Source: Fimbriimonas planktonicus (lineage in GTDB: Bacteria; Armatimonadota; Fimbriimonadia; Fimbriimonadales; Fimbriimonadaceae). Taken from it: a DNA stretch of 64,000 bases. The notes beneath the pieces are model-generated. The model was not told where the DNA came from. It ran no database searches and worked only from the letters and a program-made list of their open reading frames with translations. The DNA lies in the NCBI GenBank assembly GCA_965234685.1, contig OZ248539.1, positions 3,100,001-3,164,000 on the forward strand. Direction: 5' to 3'. Shown piece after piece: positions 44,980 to 52,290 of the stretch. How positions within the stretch are numbered: position 1 is the stretch's first letter; each line of letters opens with the position of its first letter. The position numbers and the translations under genes are program-made.

Positions 44980-46119
44980 ATGTTCTCAAACTTCCCCGCA
45001 ACCCCGCCCCAAGCGTCGAGCTTCTCCCGAGAGCACGACCTTATCTTCTATGCCCTCTTGGCGCTAACGATCATCTTCACGGTGATGGTTGGCATTGGTG
45101 TCATTTACTTTGTCATCAAGTACAAGCGCGGGTCAGATGCGGACCGCTCACGGCCAATTTACGAAGATGCACGTTTGGAAACCGCTTGGTCGGTCATTCC
45201 GCTCATCTTGGCGCTGATCATGTTCTATTTCGGCACCAAGCTCTTCATCACGATGCGAGTCCCGCCCGCCGATGCACAGGAGATCTTTGTCATCGGTAAG
45301 CAGTGGATGTGGCACGTCCAGCACAGCAACGGCGTTCGAGAAAACAACACTCTCCACGTTCCCGCGGGCAAGCCATTCAAGCTCACGATGATCTCGCAAG
45401 ACGTCATCCACGCTTTCTACATTCCGGCATTCCGAGCTCAGATGCACGTTGTGCCTGGTCGCTACACCACGATGTGGTTCACCCCGACCCAGCCGGGCAA
45501 GTATCACCTTTTCTGCTCGATGTATTGCGGAACGCAGCACAGCGAAATGGGCGGCACGGTTGTCGTCATGGAACCGCGCGAATGGGCGAACTGGATTGAA
45601 AACGGCGGCCAAAGCCAAGCCACTCTCACCCTCGAGCAGTCCGGAGAAAGACTTTACAAGCAGCTTGCCTGCAACAACTGCCACGGCGCGGAAGACAACA
45701 TGCGCGCTCCAAGCCTTTACGGAATCTGGGGCAAGAAGCGAACCCTCACCGGTGGTCGCAGCGTGATTGCCGACCAGAGCTACCTGCGAGAGTCCATCTT
45801 GCGGCCGCACAACAAAATCACGAACGGCTACAGCAATACGATGCCCGTTTATGACGGTCAGATCAACGAAGAAGACGTACTTAAATTAATGGCTTACATC
45901 AAAGTCATCGGTTCGTCCGTTGGTGGTCCATCGTCAAGCGGTACCGACACCGCTGCTGCCGTTTTGAACGGAACAAAGGGCACGATGAGCCCGTTCGCGG
46001 CGAACGCGATCCAATATCAAAATTCTTCAATGCGACGCGTTGACTCAACGCCAACCACCCGATCTGGGGAACTGGCAGTAAATGCAATCGCCGCTCAACA
46101 GGAGGCAAAAGGAAACTAA
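44980..46119 (+). CDS. ctaC: caa3 oxidase subunit II with fused cytochrome c
   Basis: A 379-residue subunit; ATG at 44980 (a GTG at 44965 adds five). Two transmembrane helices, then the cupredoxin domain with CuA ligands in CSMYCGTQHSEM (Cys179, Cys183). A cytochrome c domain is fused after it with CNNCH at 231-235. A Ser/Thr-rich tail follows. This is the caa3 arrangement in which electrons enter from ACIII without a soluble cytochrome. Confidence 0.96.
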   Translation: MFSNFPATPPQASSFSREHDLIFYALLALTIIFTVMVGIGVIYFVIKYKRGSDADRSRPIYEDARLETAWSVIPLILALIMFYFGTKLFITMRVPPADAQEIFVIGKQWMWHVQHSNGVRENNTLHVPAGKPFKLTMISQDVIHAFYIPAFRAQMHVVPGRYTTMWFTPTQPGKYHLFCSMYCGTQHSEMGGTVVVMEPREWANWIENGGQSQATLTLEQSGERLYKQLACNNCHGAEDNMRAPSLYGIWGKKRTLTGGRSVIADQSYLRESILRPHNKITNGYSNTMPVYDGQINEEDVLKLMAYIKVIGSSVGGPSSSGTDTAAAVLNGTKGTMSPFAANAIQYQNSSMRRVDSTPTTRSGELAVNAIAAQQEAKGN

Positions 46120-46121
46120 AA

Positions 46122-47858
46122 ATGAGTGCAATTCCTGCAGATCCAAACGTGACCGCCGTTAGCGCCACGCCCCGGACCGAGACAAACTACTTAAACGCCG
46201 ATTGGTCGATTAAGTCGTGGCTTCTCACGGGGGACCATAAACGTATCGGGATCCTGTATCTCGTTACCGTTTCCTTCTTCTTCTTCCTGGGAAGCATTGC
46301 GGCGGGTTTGATCCGCTACGAGCTGACCGCACCTGCTGGCTTCATCCTTGAGTCGGAAACCTATAACAAGGTCTTCTCCGCTCACGGGATCATCATGGTC
46401 TTCTTGTTCCTCATCGTGGCCATTCCGGCCATTCTCGGGAACTTCCTCTTACCGCTGATGATAGGAGCGCGCGACATGGCGTTCCCGCGCCTTAACCTGC
46501 TCAGTTGGTACCTCTTCATGATCGGCGGCGCCTGCATCATGGGCGGAATGATCAACGGTGGAGTCGATTCGGGCTGGACCTTCTACGTTCCGTACTCGAG
46601 CATGTACGCGAACTCGAACGTCACGATGGTGCTTACCGGCATCTTCATTGCCGGATTCAGTTCCATCACGACCGGTATCAACTTTATTGTCACGACGCAC
46701 AAGATGCGCGCTCCGGGAATGACCTGGTTCCGACTACCGCTCATGGTTTGGGCGCTGTACGCAACTGGTGTCGTCATCATCCTCGGTACGCCCGTCGTTG
46801 CCGTCACCCTGCTCTGCATCATCTTCGAGCGAGTCTTCCACCTTCCAATCTTTAGCGCCGAACTCGGCGGCGACCCCGTTCTCTTCCAGCACCTGTTCTG
46901 GTTTTACAGCCACCCGGCGGTCTACATCATGATCTTGCCGGCGTTTGGAGTCCAGTCTGAGCTGATCGCGAACTTCGCCCGAAAGCGAGTCTTCGGCTAT
47001 CACCTCATCGCCTTCTCATCGTTGGCGATCGCAGGTCTCGGCTTCCTTGTTTGGGGCCACCACATGTTCATCTCCAGCGAGTCGATGTACCAAGGCGTCG
47101 TCTTCTCGCTCATCAGCTTCCTTGTTGCCATCCCGAGCGCCATCAAGGTGTTTAACTGGACGGCAACGCTGTACAAGGGCAATATCCGGCTTCAAACGCC
47201 GATGATCTACGCTCTAGGCTTCATCGGCCTGTTCACCATCGGCGGACTCACCGGCCTCTTCTTGGGATGTCTCGGAACCGACGTTCACCTCACCAACACC
47301 TACTTCATCGTGGCTCACTTCCACTACGTGATGGTTGGTGGTGCGGTGACCGCGTTCTTGGGTGGCCTCCACTACTGGTGGCCCAAGATGACCGGTCGGC
47401 TTTATCCGGAGAGCATTGCTAAGTGGAACGCGGTTTTGGTCTTCATCGGCTTCAACCTTACGTTCTTCCCGCAGTTCATCGTGGGCTTCATGGGAATGCC
47501 CCGCCGATACCACTACTACTACTTCGCGCCGGAGTTCCAGCCGTACCACATCATGTCGACGCTGGGATCGACGGTCCTCGCGTTGTCCTTCATCATTCCG
47601 GGCCTGTATCTGACCCGATCCCTCACGAAGGGAGCAAGGGCCAGTGCCAATCCTTGGGGAGCGCACGGACTTGAGTGGGAGACTTCTTCCCCACCCCCAA
47701 CGACAAACTTCCTCCAGATCCCGGTTGTCCTCGACGAAGTCTACGACTTCGACCCGGTGACCGAGCACGAGCAAGACAAGGCTGCGCAAGCTCTGGAAGT
47801 GCCAAGCTACCTTTCGAACGAAGCTAAGTCGATCGAAAGCGAGAAGGAGAAACGATAA
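46122..47858 (+). CDS. ctaD: caa3 oxidase subunit I, A2 type
   Basis: A 578-residue haem-copper oxidase core. Haem a and a3 and CuB ligands: AHGIIMVF, YSHPAVY (CuB His264, cross-linked Tyr268), WGHHMF and VAHFHYVMVGG. The D-channel glutamate of A1 enzymes is replaced: the protein reads FYSHPAVY (Tyr262-Ser263), the signature of A2 oxidases such as those of Thermus and Rhodothermus. It reduces oxygen to water and pumps protons. It overlaps ctaE by one base. Confidence 0.97.
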   Translation: MSAIPADPNVTAVSATPRTETNYLNADWSIKSWLLTGDHKRIGILYLVTVSFFFFLGSIAAGLIRYELTAPAGFILESETYNKVFSAHGIIMVFLFLIVAIPAILGNFLLPLMIGARDMAFPRLNLLSWYLFMIGGACIMGGMINGGVDSGWTFYVPYSSMYANSNVTMVLTGIFIAGFSSITTGINFIVTTHKMRAPGMTWFRLPLMVWALYATGVVIILGTPVVAVTLLCIIFERVFHLPIFSAELGGDPVLFQHLFWFYSHPAVYIMILPAFGVQSELIANFARKRVFGYHLIAFSSLAIAGLGFLVWGHHMFISSESMYQGVVFSLISFLVAIPSAIKVFNWTATLYKGNIRLQTPMIYALGFIGLFTIGGLTGLFLGCLGTDVHLTNTYFIVAHFHYVMVGGAVTAFLGGLHYWWPKMTGRLYPESIAKWNAVLVFIGFNLTFFPQFIVGFMGMPRRYHYYYFAPEFQPYHIMSTLGSTVLALSFIIPGLYLTRSLTKGARASANPWGAHGLEWETSSPPPTTNFLQIPVVLDEVYDFDPVTEHEQDKAAQALEVPSYLSNEAKSIESEKEKR

Positions 47859-48550
47859 TGGCGGCAATCGCAAGCGATCACGGACATGGCCACGGGCACG
47901 ACGAGGCCCTGCACCACCAGTTCGAAGACATGGAGCAGCAGAATGACTCCTACATCGTTGGAATGTGGACGTTCTTGGTCACCGAGGTTATGTTCTTCGG
48001 TGCCCTGTTCCTCATCTACACGCTGTATCGCTCCATGTACCAAATGGACTTCTTCTTGGCCCATGAAGCCTTGAACGTTCAGATGGGAATGGTCAACACG
48101 TTCGTGTTGCTGTTCAGTTCGTTTACCGTTGCGATGGCCGTTCGCTACGCTCAGCTTCAAAAGAAATGGGGCGTCCTCAGCATGCTTGCGATCACACAGG
48201 TCTGCGCCGGAGCGTTCATGGTGGTGAAGTACTTCGAATACCAAGAGAAGTTTGGCCACCACCTGTACCCTGGCCCTGGTTTCGGCTCGCACCCGGAGTA
48301 TCTCCACGGCGCGACGCCAAACTTCGCCCAGCTGTACTTTGGCCTTTACTTCGGGATGACCGGTCTTCACGGCCTTCACGTTCTCATCGGCATGATCGTC
48401 ATCGGTTACTTGATGGCCAAGTGGTGGAGAAATTCGCCGATGGTCACCAAGGACTACATTCCTACCGAACTCGTCGGTCTTTACTGGCACTTTGTCGACC
48501 TCGTCTGGATCTTCCTGTTCCCGCTGATGTACTTGATGCCGAAACCCTGA
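47858..48550 (+). CDS. ctaE: Cytochrome c oxidase subunit III
   Basis: A 230-residue protein with five or six transmembrane helices and typical motifs (GMWTFLVTEVMFFGALFLIY, FGMTGLHGLHVLIGM, YWHFVDLVWIFLFPLMYL). Odd: the N-terminus carries a His-rich stretch, DHGHGHGHDEALHH, which could bind copper or zinc. Next gene six bases on. Confidence 0.96.
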   Translation: MAAIASDHGHGHGHDEALHHQFEDMEQQNDSYIVGMWTFLVTEVMFFGALFLIYTLYRSMYQMDFFLAHEALNVQMGMVNTFVLLFSSFTVAMAVRYAQLQKKWGVLSMLAITQVCAGAFMVVKYFEYQEKFGHHLYPGPGFGSHPEYLHGATPNFAQLYFGLYFGMTGLHGLHVLIGMIVIGYLMAKWWRNSPMVTKDYIPTELVGLYWHFVDLVWIFLFPLMYLMPKP

Positions 48551-48556
48551 TCAATC

Positions 48557-48997
48557 ATGGCAAGCACTCCTCTTTCTTCAGATTCCAAGCACGGCGGACA
48601 CTCGCACGTGCTATCAGTGCCCTTGTTGTTAGGCAACATGCTCTGGTTGATGTTCTTGCTGATTGTTACTTGGTGGGCAAGCACGCAAAACTTTGGCAAT
48701 GTGATCATCAACAACGTTGTCGCCATGCTGATCGCGACGGTCAAAGCCGTCTTCGTCATTTGGATATTCATGGGCGTGATGCATGCATCAAAGCTCGCGA
48801 AGATCTGGGTGGTCACCGGCTTTGGCGTTCTGTTCCTGATGTTCGGCATCCTTGGCGACTACGCCACGCGGCAGTATGAGCCGGTGAGTGGCTGGGAAAC
48901 CAATGTTCCAAACAACGGAGGATCGGCCTTCCCACGCGAATGGCCGCCGCAGAAGAAGCCAGAGCAAGTCGGGGAAAACTTCCGACCGCGAGGCTAA
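48557..48997 (+). CDS. ctaF: Cytochrome c oxidase subunit IV family protein
   Basis: A 146-residue protein with three transmembrane helices in residues 20-100 (LGNMLWLMFLLIVTWWAS, VKAVFVIWIFMGVMHAS, and WVVTGFGVLFLMFGIL), matching the prokaryotic subunit IV family. HGGHSH near the N-terminus is another short His-rich stretch. Last gene of the respiratory block. Confidence 0.9.
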   Translation: MASTPLSSDSKHGGHSHVLSVPLLLGNMLWLMFLLIVTWWASTQNFGNVIINNVVAMLIATVKAVFVIWIFMGVMHASKLAKIWVVTGFGVLFLMFGILGDYATRQYEPVSGWETNVPNNGGSAFPREWPPQKKPEQVGENFRPRG

Positions 48998-49013
48998 CTC
49001 CGAAGTCTCAAAA

Positions 49014-49044
49014 AGCCGCTCAGCAGACGCTGAGCGGCTCTTTT
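49014..49044 (+). terminator. Intrinsic terminator of the respiratory block
   Basis: AGCCGCTCAGC, AGAC loop, GCTGAGCGGCT, then CTTTTATT: a perfect 11-bp stem. It extends to the last codon of the convergent plsC gene. Confidence 0.92.
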
Positions 49045-49705
49045 ATTCGACGGCCGGCATGCCAGAAAGCCGAATCAGTTCTGACCGCAAGGTGTCCAGC
49101 ACAACGTCCGGCTCGGCGTCCTTCGCAAAACGAAGAGGTTCGCCCCAAACCACCTTAACATCTCCGGTCTCCACCCGCACGTTCAAGTCCCCTCCGCTCA
49201 TGAACTCGGCGGTGCCGTGCAAGCCACAACAAAGCACGGTCGCGCCGGTCTGACGAAGAATGAGCGTGACTCCGGCTTCCAACGGCCGAACCCCGTAGGC
49301 CGTCGTGATTCCGCCTTCGGGGAAAATACAGACCACTTCACCCATTTTCAGGAGATCGATTGCATGCCGCAGAGCGGCACGGTCAACTTTCCCACGCGAG
49401 ATCGGAAAGGCGTGAAAGAACCGAATCGCGGGTCCCCAAATCTTCATCTCGAACAGGTAGTCCTGCCCCATGAAGTGAATCCCGCGCGGGAAGTTGTACT
49501 GCACCAAAGGTGGATCGATGTCGCTGCGGTGATTCCCAATGATCAGCAGCCCACCGGAGGGAATCTCCGATGGCCCCACGACTGCTAGAGGCACCGGTTC
49601 CCACGGCTTTCGACCGACAAACTTCCGAAGCTGCAATCGAATCAGGCAGCGACCGAGGGGAAACAACGCCCGAGGAAGCCAGCTATAGGGTTTCGGCGAG
49701 GACAT
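49043..49705 (-). CDS. 1-acyl-sn-glycerol-3-phosphate acyltransferase family
   Basis: A 220-residue acyltransferase (ATG at 49705; one at 49729 adds eight). Motif I is NHRSDID near 58 (H-x4-D), motif III FPEGG near 130, with the G-x-R region FPISRG. The family acylates lysophosphatidate or related lipids at the membrane. The start lies inside the end of purN (23-base overlap). A lipid kinase gene is divergent beyond purN. Confidence 0.92.
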   Translation of the reverse strand: MSSPKPYSWLPRALFPLGRCLIRLQLRKFVGRKPWEPVPLAVVGPSEIPSGGLLIIGNHRSDIDPPLVQYNFPRGIHFMGQDYLFEMKIWGPAIRFFHAFPISRGKVDRAALRHAIDLLKMGEVVCIFPEGGITTAYGVRPLEAGVTLILRQTGATVLCCGLHGTAEFMSGGDLNVRVETGDVKVVWGEPLRFAKDAEPDVVLDTLRSELIRLSGMPAVE

Positions 49706-50255
49706 GGCGGATGGCTTCCGGATAGGCACGGTGCTCCAATTCTAGAACGCGCGCGGCGAGCGTGTCGGGAGAGTCATCCGGCAATACCGGGCAACGCATC
49801 TGCACCAGAACCTGCCCCTCGTCATATGCCCCGGTCACGCGATGAACGGTGCAACCAGACTCAGTTTCGCCTGCAGCAATGACCGCTTCGTGCACAAAAT
49901 GACCATACATTCCCTTGCCGCCAAACTTAGGCAACAGTGCAGGATGAATATTTAAAACGTGTCCCGGAAAGGCGGCAATGACATCCTGAGGCAACAGCTT
50001 CAGATATCCAGCTAAGCACACCAGTTGAACCTGAGCGAGCGCATCTAGGAGTCGTGCGGGGTAGTCCTCACCGTACGGAACAACTGCGGTCGGGATTCCC
50101 ATCTCTTGGGCCAGCGATTTTGCGGGGGTAGTCTCTCGGGGTGCGATCACTATGCTGACCCGGGCGTCTAAACTCCCATCAGCACACGCCTTTGCGATGG
50201 CCGACATATTGCTACCACGACCAGTTGGGCCGACCAATATTCCGATTTGTTTCAA
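49683..50255 (-). CDS. purN: Phosphoribosylglycinamide formyltransferase
   Basis: A 190-residue enzyme of normal length from the TTG at 50255, which has GGAG five bases upstream. Signature: GRGSNMSAIAKA near 15, LAGYLKLLP near 85, and the catalytic NIHPALLPKFGG (Asn, His) with the Asp in TGAYDEGQVLVQ. Transfers a formyl group from 10-formyl-THF to GAR in purine synthesis. The longer upstream frame is the shadow of the lipid kinase gene. Confidence 0.95.
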   Translation of the reverse strand: MKQIGILVGPTGRGSNMSAIAKACADGSLDARVSIVIAPRETTPAKSLAQEMGIPTAVVPYGEDYPARLLDALAQVQLVCLAGYLKLLPQDVIAAFPGHVLNIHPALLPKFGGKGMYGHFVHEAVIAAGETESGCTVHRVTGAYDEGQVLVQMRCPVLPDDSPDTLAARVLELEHRAYPEAIRHVLAETL

Positions 50256-50310
50256 CGCCTCCGAGCGTACTCGGGGCGGCGATTCCTTGTGCTCCGGGAG
50301 GTCCGGATAG

Positions 50311-51195
50311 TTGCTGGACGCCGTGATCATTCTCAATCCGTCGGCAGGTCGCGGCAGAGCCCAACGTGCGATATCTGAGATCCAGACGTGGATCAAACAG
50401 GTCGGCTGGAACACCCAGTTCATGTTCACCGAGCGATCCGGCCATGCCACGCAACTGGCCACGACCGCGCCGGATTGCGATGTGCTGATTGCCGCCGGCG
50501 GCGACGGCACGCTGCGAGAAGTACTTAACGGTGCCATGCGGAGGAAGGGCAATCTCCCCGCCCTTGGAGTTCTGCCGGTGGGTACCGGAAACGATTTCGC
50601 TCGATGCGCGGGAATCGGACTCAATCTTCCGAGTGCGTTCAACGTGCTCGCAGAACGGCACACGGAAAAGATCGACATTGCCATCGCGGGAGACAAGTTC
50701 TGGATCAACGTGGCCGGGATGGGATTTGACGCCGTGGTGGCAAATCGGATCAATCAAGGTTTTCGCTTCACGACCGGCACCGCCGCGTACATCCTTGCCG
50801 TGATCAGCGAACTGCGCCGCTTTGAACCTATCCGACTCAAGATCAAAACCGAAGAAGAGTCACTGGAAACCCTAGCTGTTCTATGCGCGGTCGCAAACTG
50901 CCAAAGCTACGGCGGCGGAATGCGCATCGCCCCGAACGCAAACATCAACGACGGCAAGCTTGAAGTCGTTCTTGTTGGCGAAATGAGCAAATCGGAATTT
51001 CTTCGGCAGTTTCCCAAGGTCTTTAAGGGAGCGCACCTCGGTCATCCGAAAGTGCAAACCTGGCAGACCGAATCCATCGAGGTCATTGGTCCGAATGACA
51101 CCCCCGTGCTCATGGACGGAGAATTGACCGCTCCCGGCGGATTTAGAACTCGGGTGCTCCCGAAAGCGATCTCCTTCGTCATGCCGCCGTTGTAG
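50311..51195 (+). CDS. Diacylglycerol/sphingosine kinase-family lipid kinase
   Basis: A 294-residue kinase, TTG start with GGGAGG upstream. Nucleotide-binding motifs ILNPSAGRGRAQ near 8 and IAAGGDGTLREVLNG near 60, plus GLPVGTGNDFARC-like LPVGTGNDFARCAG near 89. The C-terminal lobe carries the acidic LMDGE. It resembles DgkB and YegS. It is divergent from purN/plsC, and together with plsC points to phospholipid turnover. Confidence 0.93.
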   Translation: MLDAVIILNPSAGRGRAQRAISEIQTWIKQVGWNTQFMFTERSGHATQLATTAPDCDVLIAAGGDGTLREVLNGAMRRKGNLPALGVLPVGTGNDFARCAGIGLNLPSAFNVLAERHTEKIDIAIAGDKFWINVAGMGFDAVVANRINQGFRFTTGTAAYILAVISELRRFEPIRLKIKTEEESLETLAVLCAVANCQSYGGGMRIAPNANINDGKLEVVLVGEMSKSEFLRQFPKVFKGAHLGHPKVQTWQTESIEVIGPNDTPVLMDGELTAPGGFRTRVLPKAISFVMPPL

Positions 51196-51204
51196 ACTCG
51201 CCAA

Positions 51205-52245
51205 ATGTCAGGATCATCGCGGATTCTTCGTTCGGCCATCATCGGTTGCGGCAAGCCCTGGAAAGTAGAAGGTTCAACCGGGAGCGGCATTTCCCACAGC
51301 CATGCGCGCGGGTACATCGCGTGTCCCAATACCGAACTCGTTGCGCTGGCCGACATTGTTCGCGAGAACGCCGAAGCATTTGCAGAGGAACACGGCCAAG
51401 CAGAAATCTTTACGGATTACAAAGAAATGCTGGAAACGGTGAAGCCAGACCTTGTGAGCATTTGCACTTGGCCCCATCTTCACGAGTCGATGGTGCTTGC
51501 TTGCGCCGAGGCGAAGGTTCCGGCCGTCCACTGCGAGAAGCCAATGGCTCCAACCTGGGCCGCCGCAAAACGAATGGTCGAAGCCTGTGCGGCATCCGGA
51601 ACGCAACTGACCTTCAACCACCAGCGCCGGTTCGACAAGGCGTACACCATCGCGAAATCCCTCATCGAGTCCGGGAGAATTGGCGAGCTTCAGGTGCTTG
51701 AGCTACCGACGCATAACCTTTTCGACTGGGGCACCCACTGGTTCGACATGGCGTTCTTCCTCAATGCCGAATCACCGGCAGTGTCGGTTCTGGGACAGGT
51801 TGAGCCATCGGGTGGACACAAAGTGTTCGGCGTCCAGTTGGAAGGCCAAGGTGTCAGTCTCATCAAGTTTGAGAACGGCGTCCGAGCGATCATGCCAACC
51901 GAGGGCGATCACGGCTGGAAGGTGCAAATTCGGGTTGTGGGTTCAAACGGATTCATTGAGATTGGCGCGACCAGTTGGGATTCGCTTCGCGTTTGGTCGG
52001 ACGGAACAAATGGTTGGGAAGAAATCTCGACCAAGCTCGAGGACGGCGAACTCGACGCGTTTGCTATGGCTTTCGCCGATATCGCGGCTAGCCTCGAAAC
52101 CGGTCAAGAGCCGCAACTCTCGGCTCGCCGGGCCCTGCGCGCAACGGAGCTTATCTTTGCCACTTACCATTCCGGCCGTACCGGTGGAAGGGTGGATTTG
52201 CCGTTTACGGCGGAAGACGAAGCCATCTACGCCACCGCGGACTAG
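51205..52245 (+). CDS. Gfo/Idh/MocA-family oxidoreductase
   Basis: A 346-residue NAD(P)-dependent oxidoreductase. The Rossmann N-terminus is IIGCGKPWKVEGSTGSGISH, in which the GxGxxG loop is lengthened by about eight residues compared with most relatives. The family EKP motif (CEKPMAPT) and the substrate-side FNHQRRF are present. Substrates are usually sugars or inositols; this one cannot be assigned. TAGACT ends six bases before the ATG, a possible leaderless promoter. Confidence 0.88.
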   Translation: MSGSSRILRSAIIGCGKPWKVEGSTGSGISHSHARGYIACPNTELVALADIVRENAEAFAEEHGQAEIFTDYKEMLETVKPDLVSICTWPHLHESMVLACAEAKVPAVHCEKPMAPTWAAAKRMVEACAASGTQLTFNHQRRFDKAYTIAKSLIESGRIGELQVLELPTHNLFDWGTHWFDMAFFLNAESPAVSVLGQVEPSGGHKVFGVQLEGQGVSLIKFENGVRAIMPTEGDHGWKVQIRVVGSNGFIEIGATSWDSLRVWSDGTNGWEEISTKLEDGELDAFAMAFADIAASLETGQEPQLSARRALRATELIFATYHSGRTGGRVDLPFTAEDEAIYATAD

Positions 52246-52290
52246 GCATTTTTTGCCAAGTTTTGCTCGCACTTTGCAATAATAGTCGGC

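Noticed and set aside
50256..50753. Upstream extension of purN
   Set aside because: Overlaps the divergent lipid-kinase gene; PurN begins at the TTG with a ribosome site.
52246..52290. Terminator GGCA-T5-TGCC after the oxidoreductase gene
   Set aside because: Only a 4-bp stem; the T-run is the loop, not the tail.
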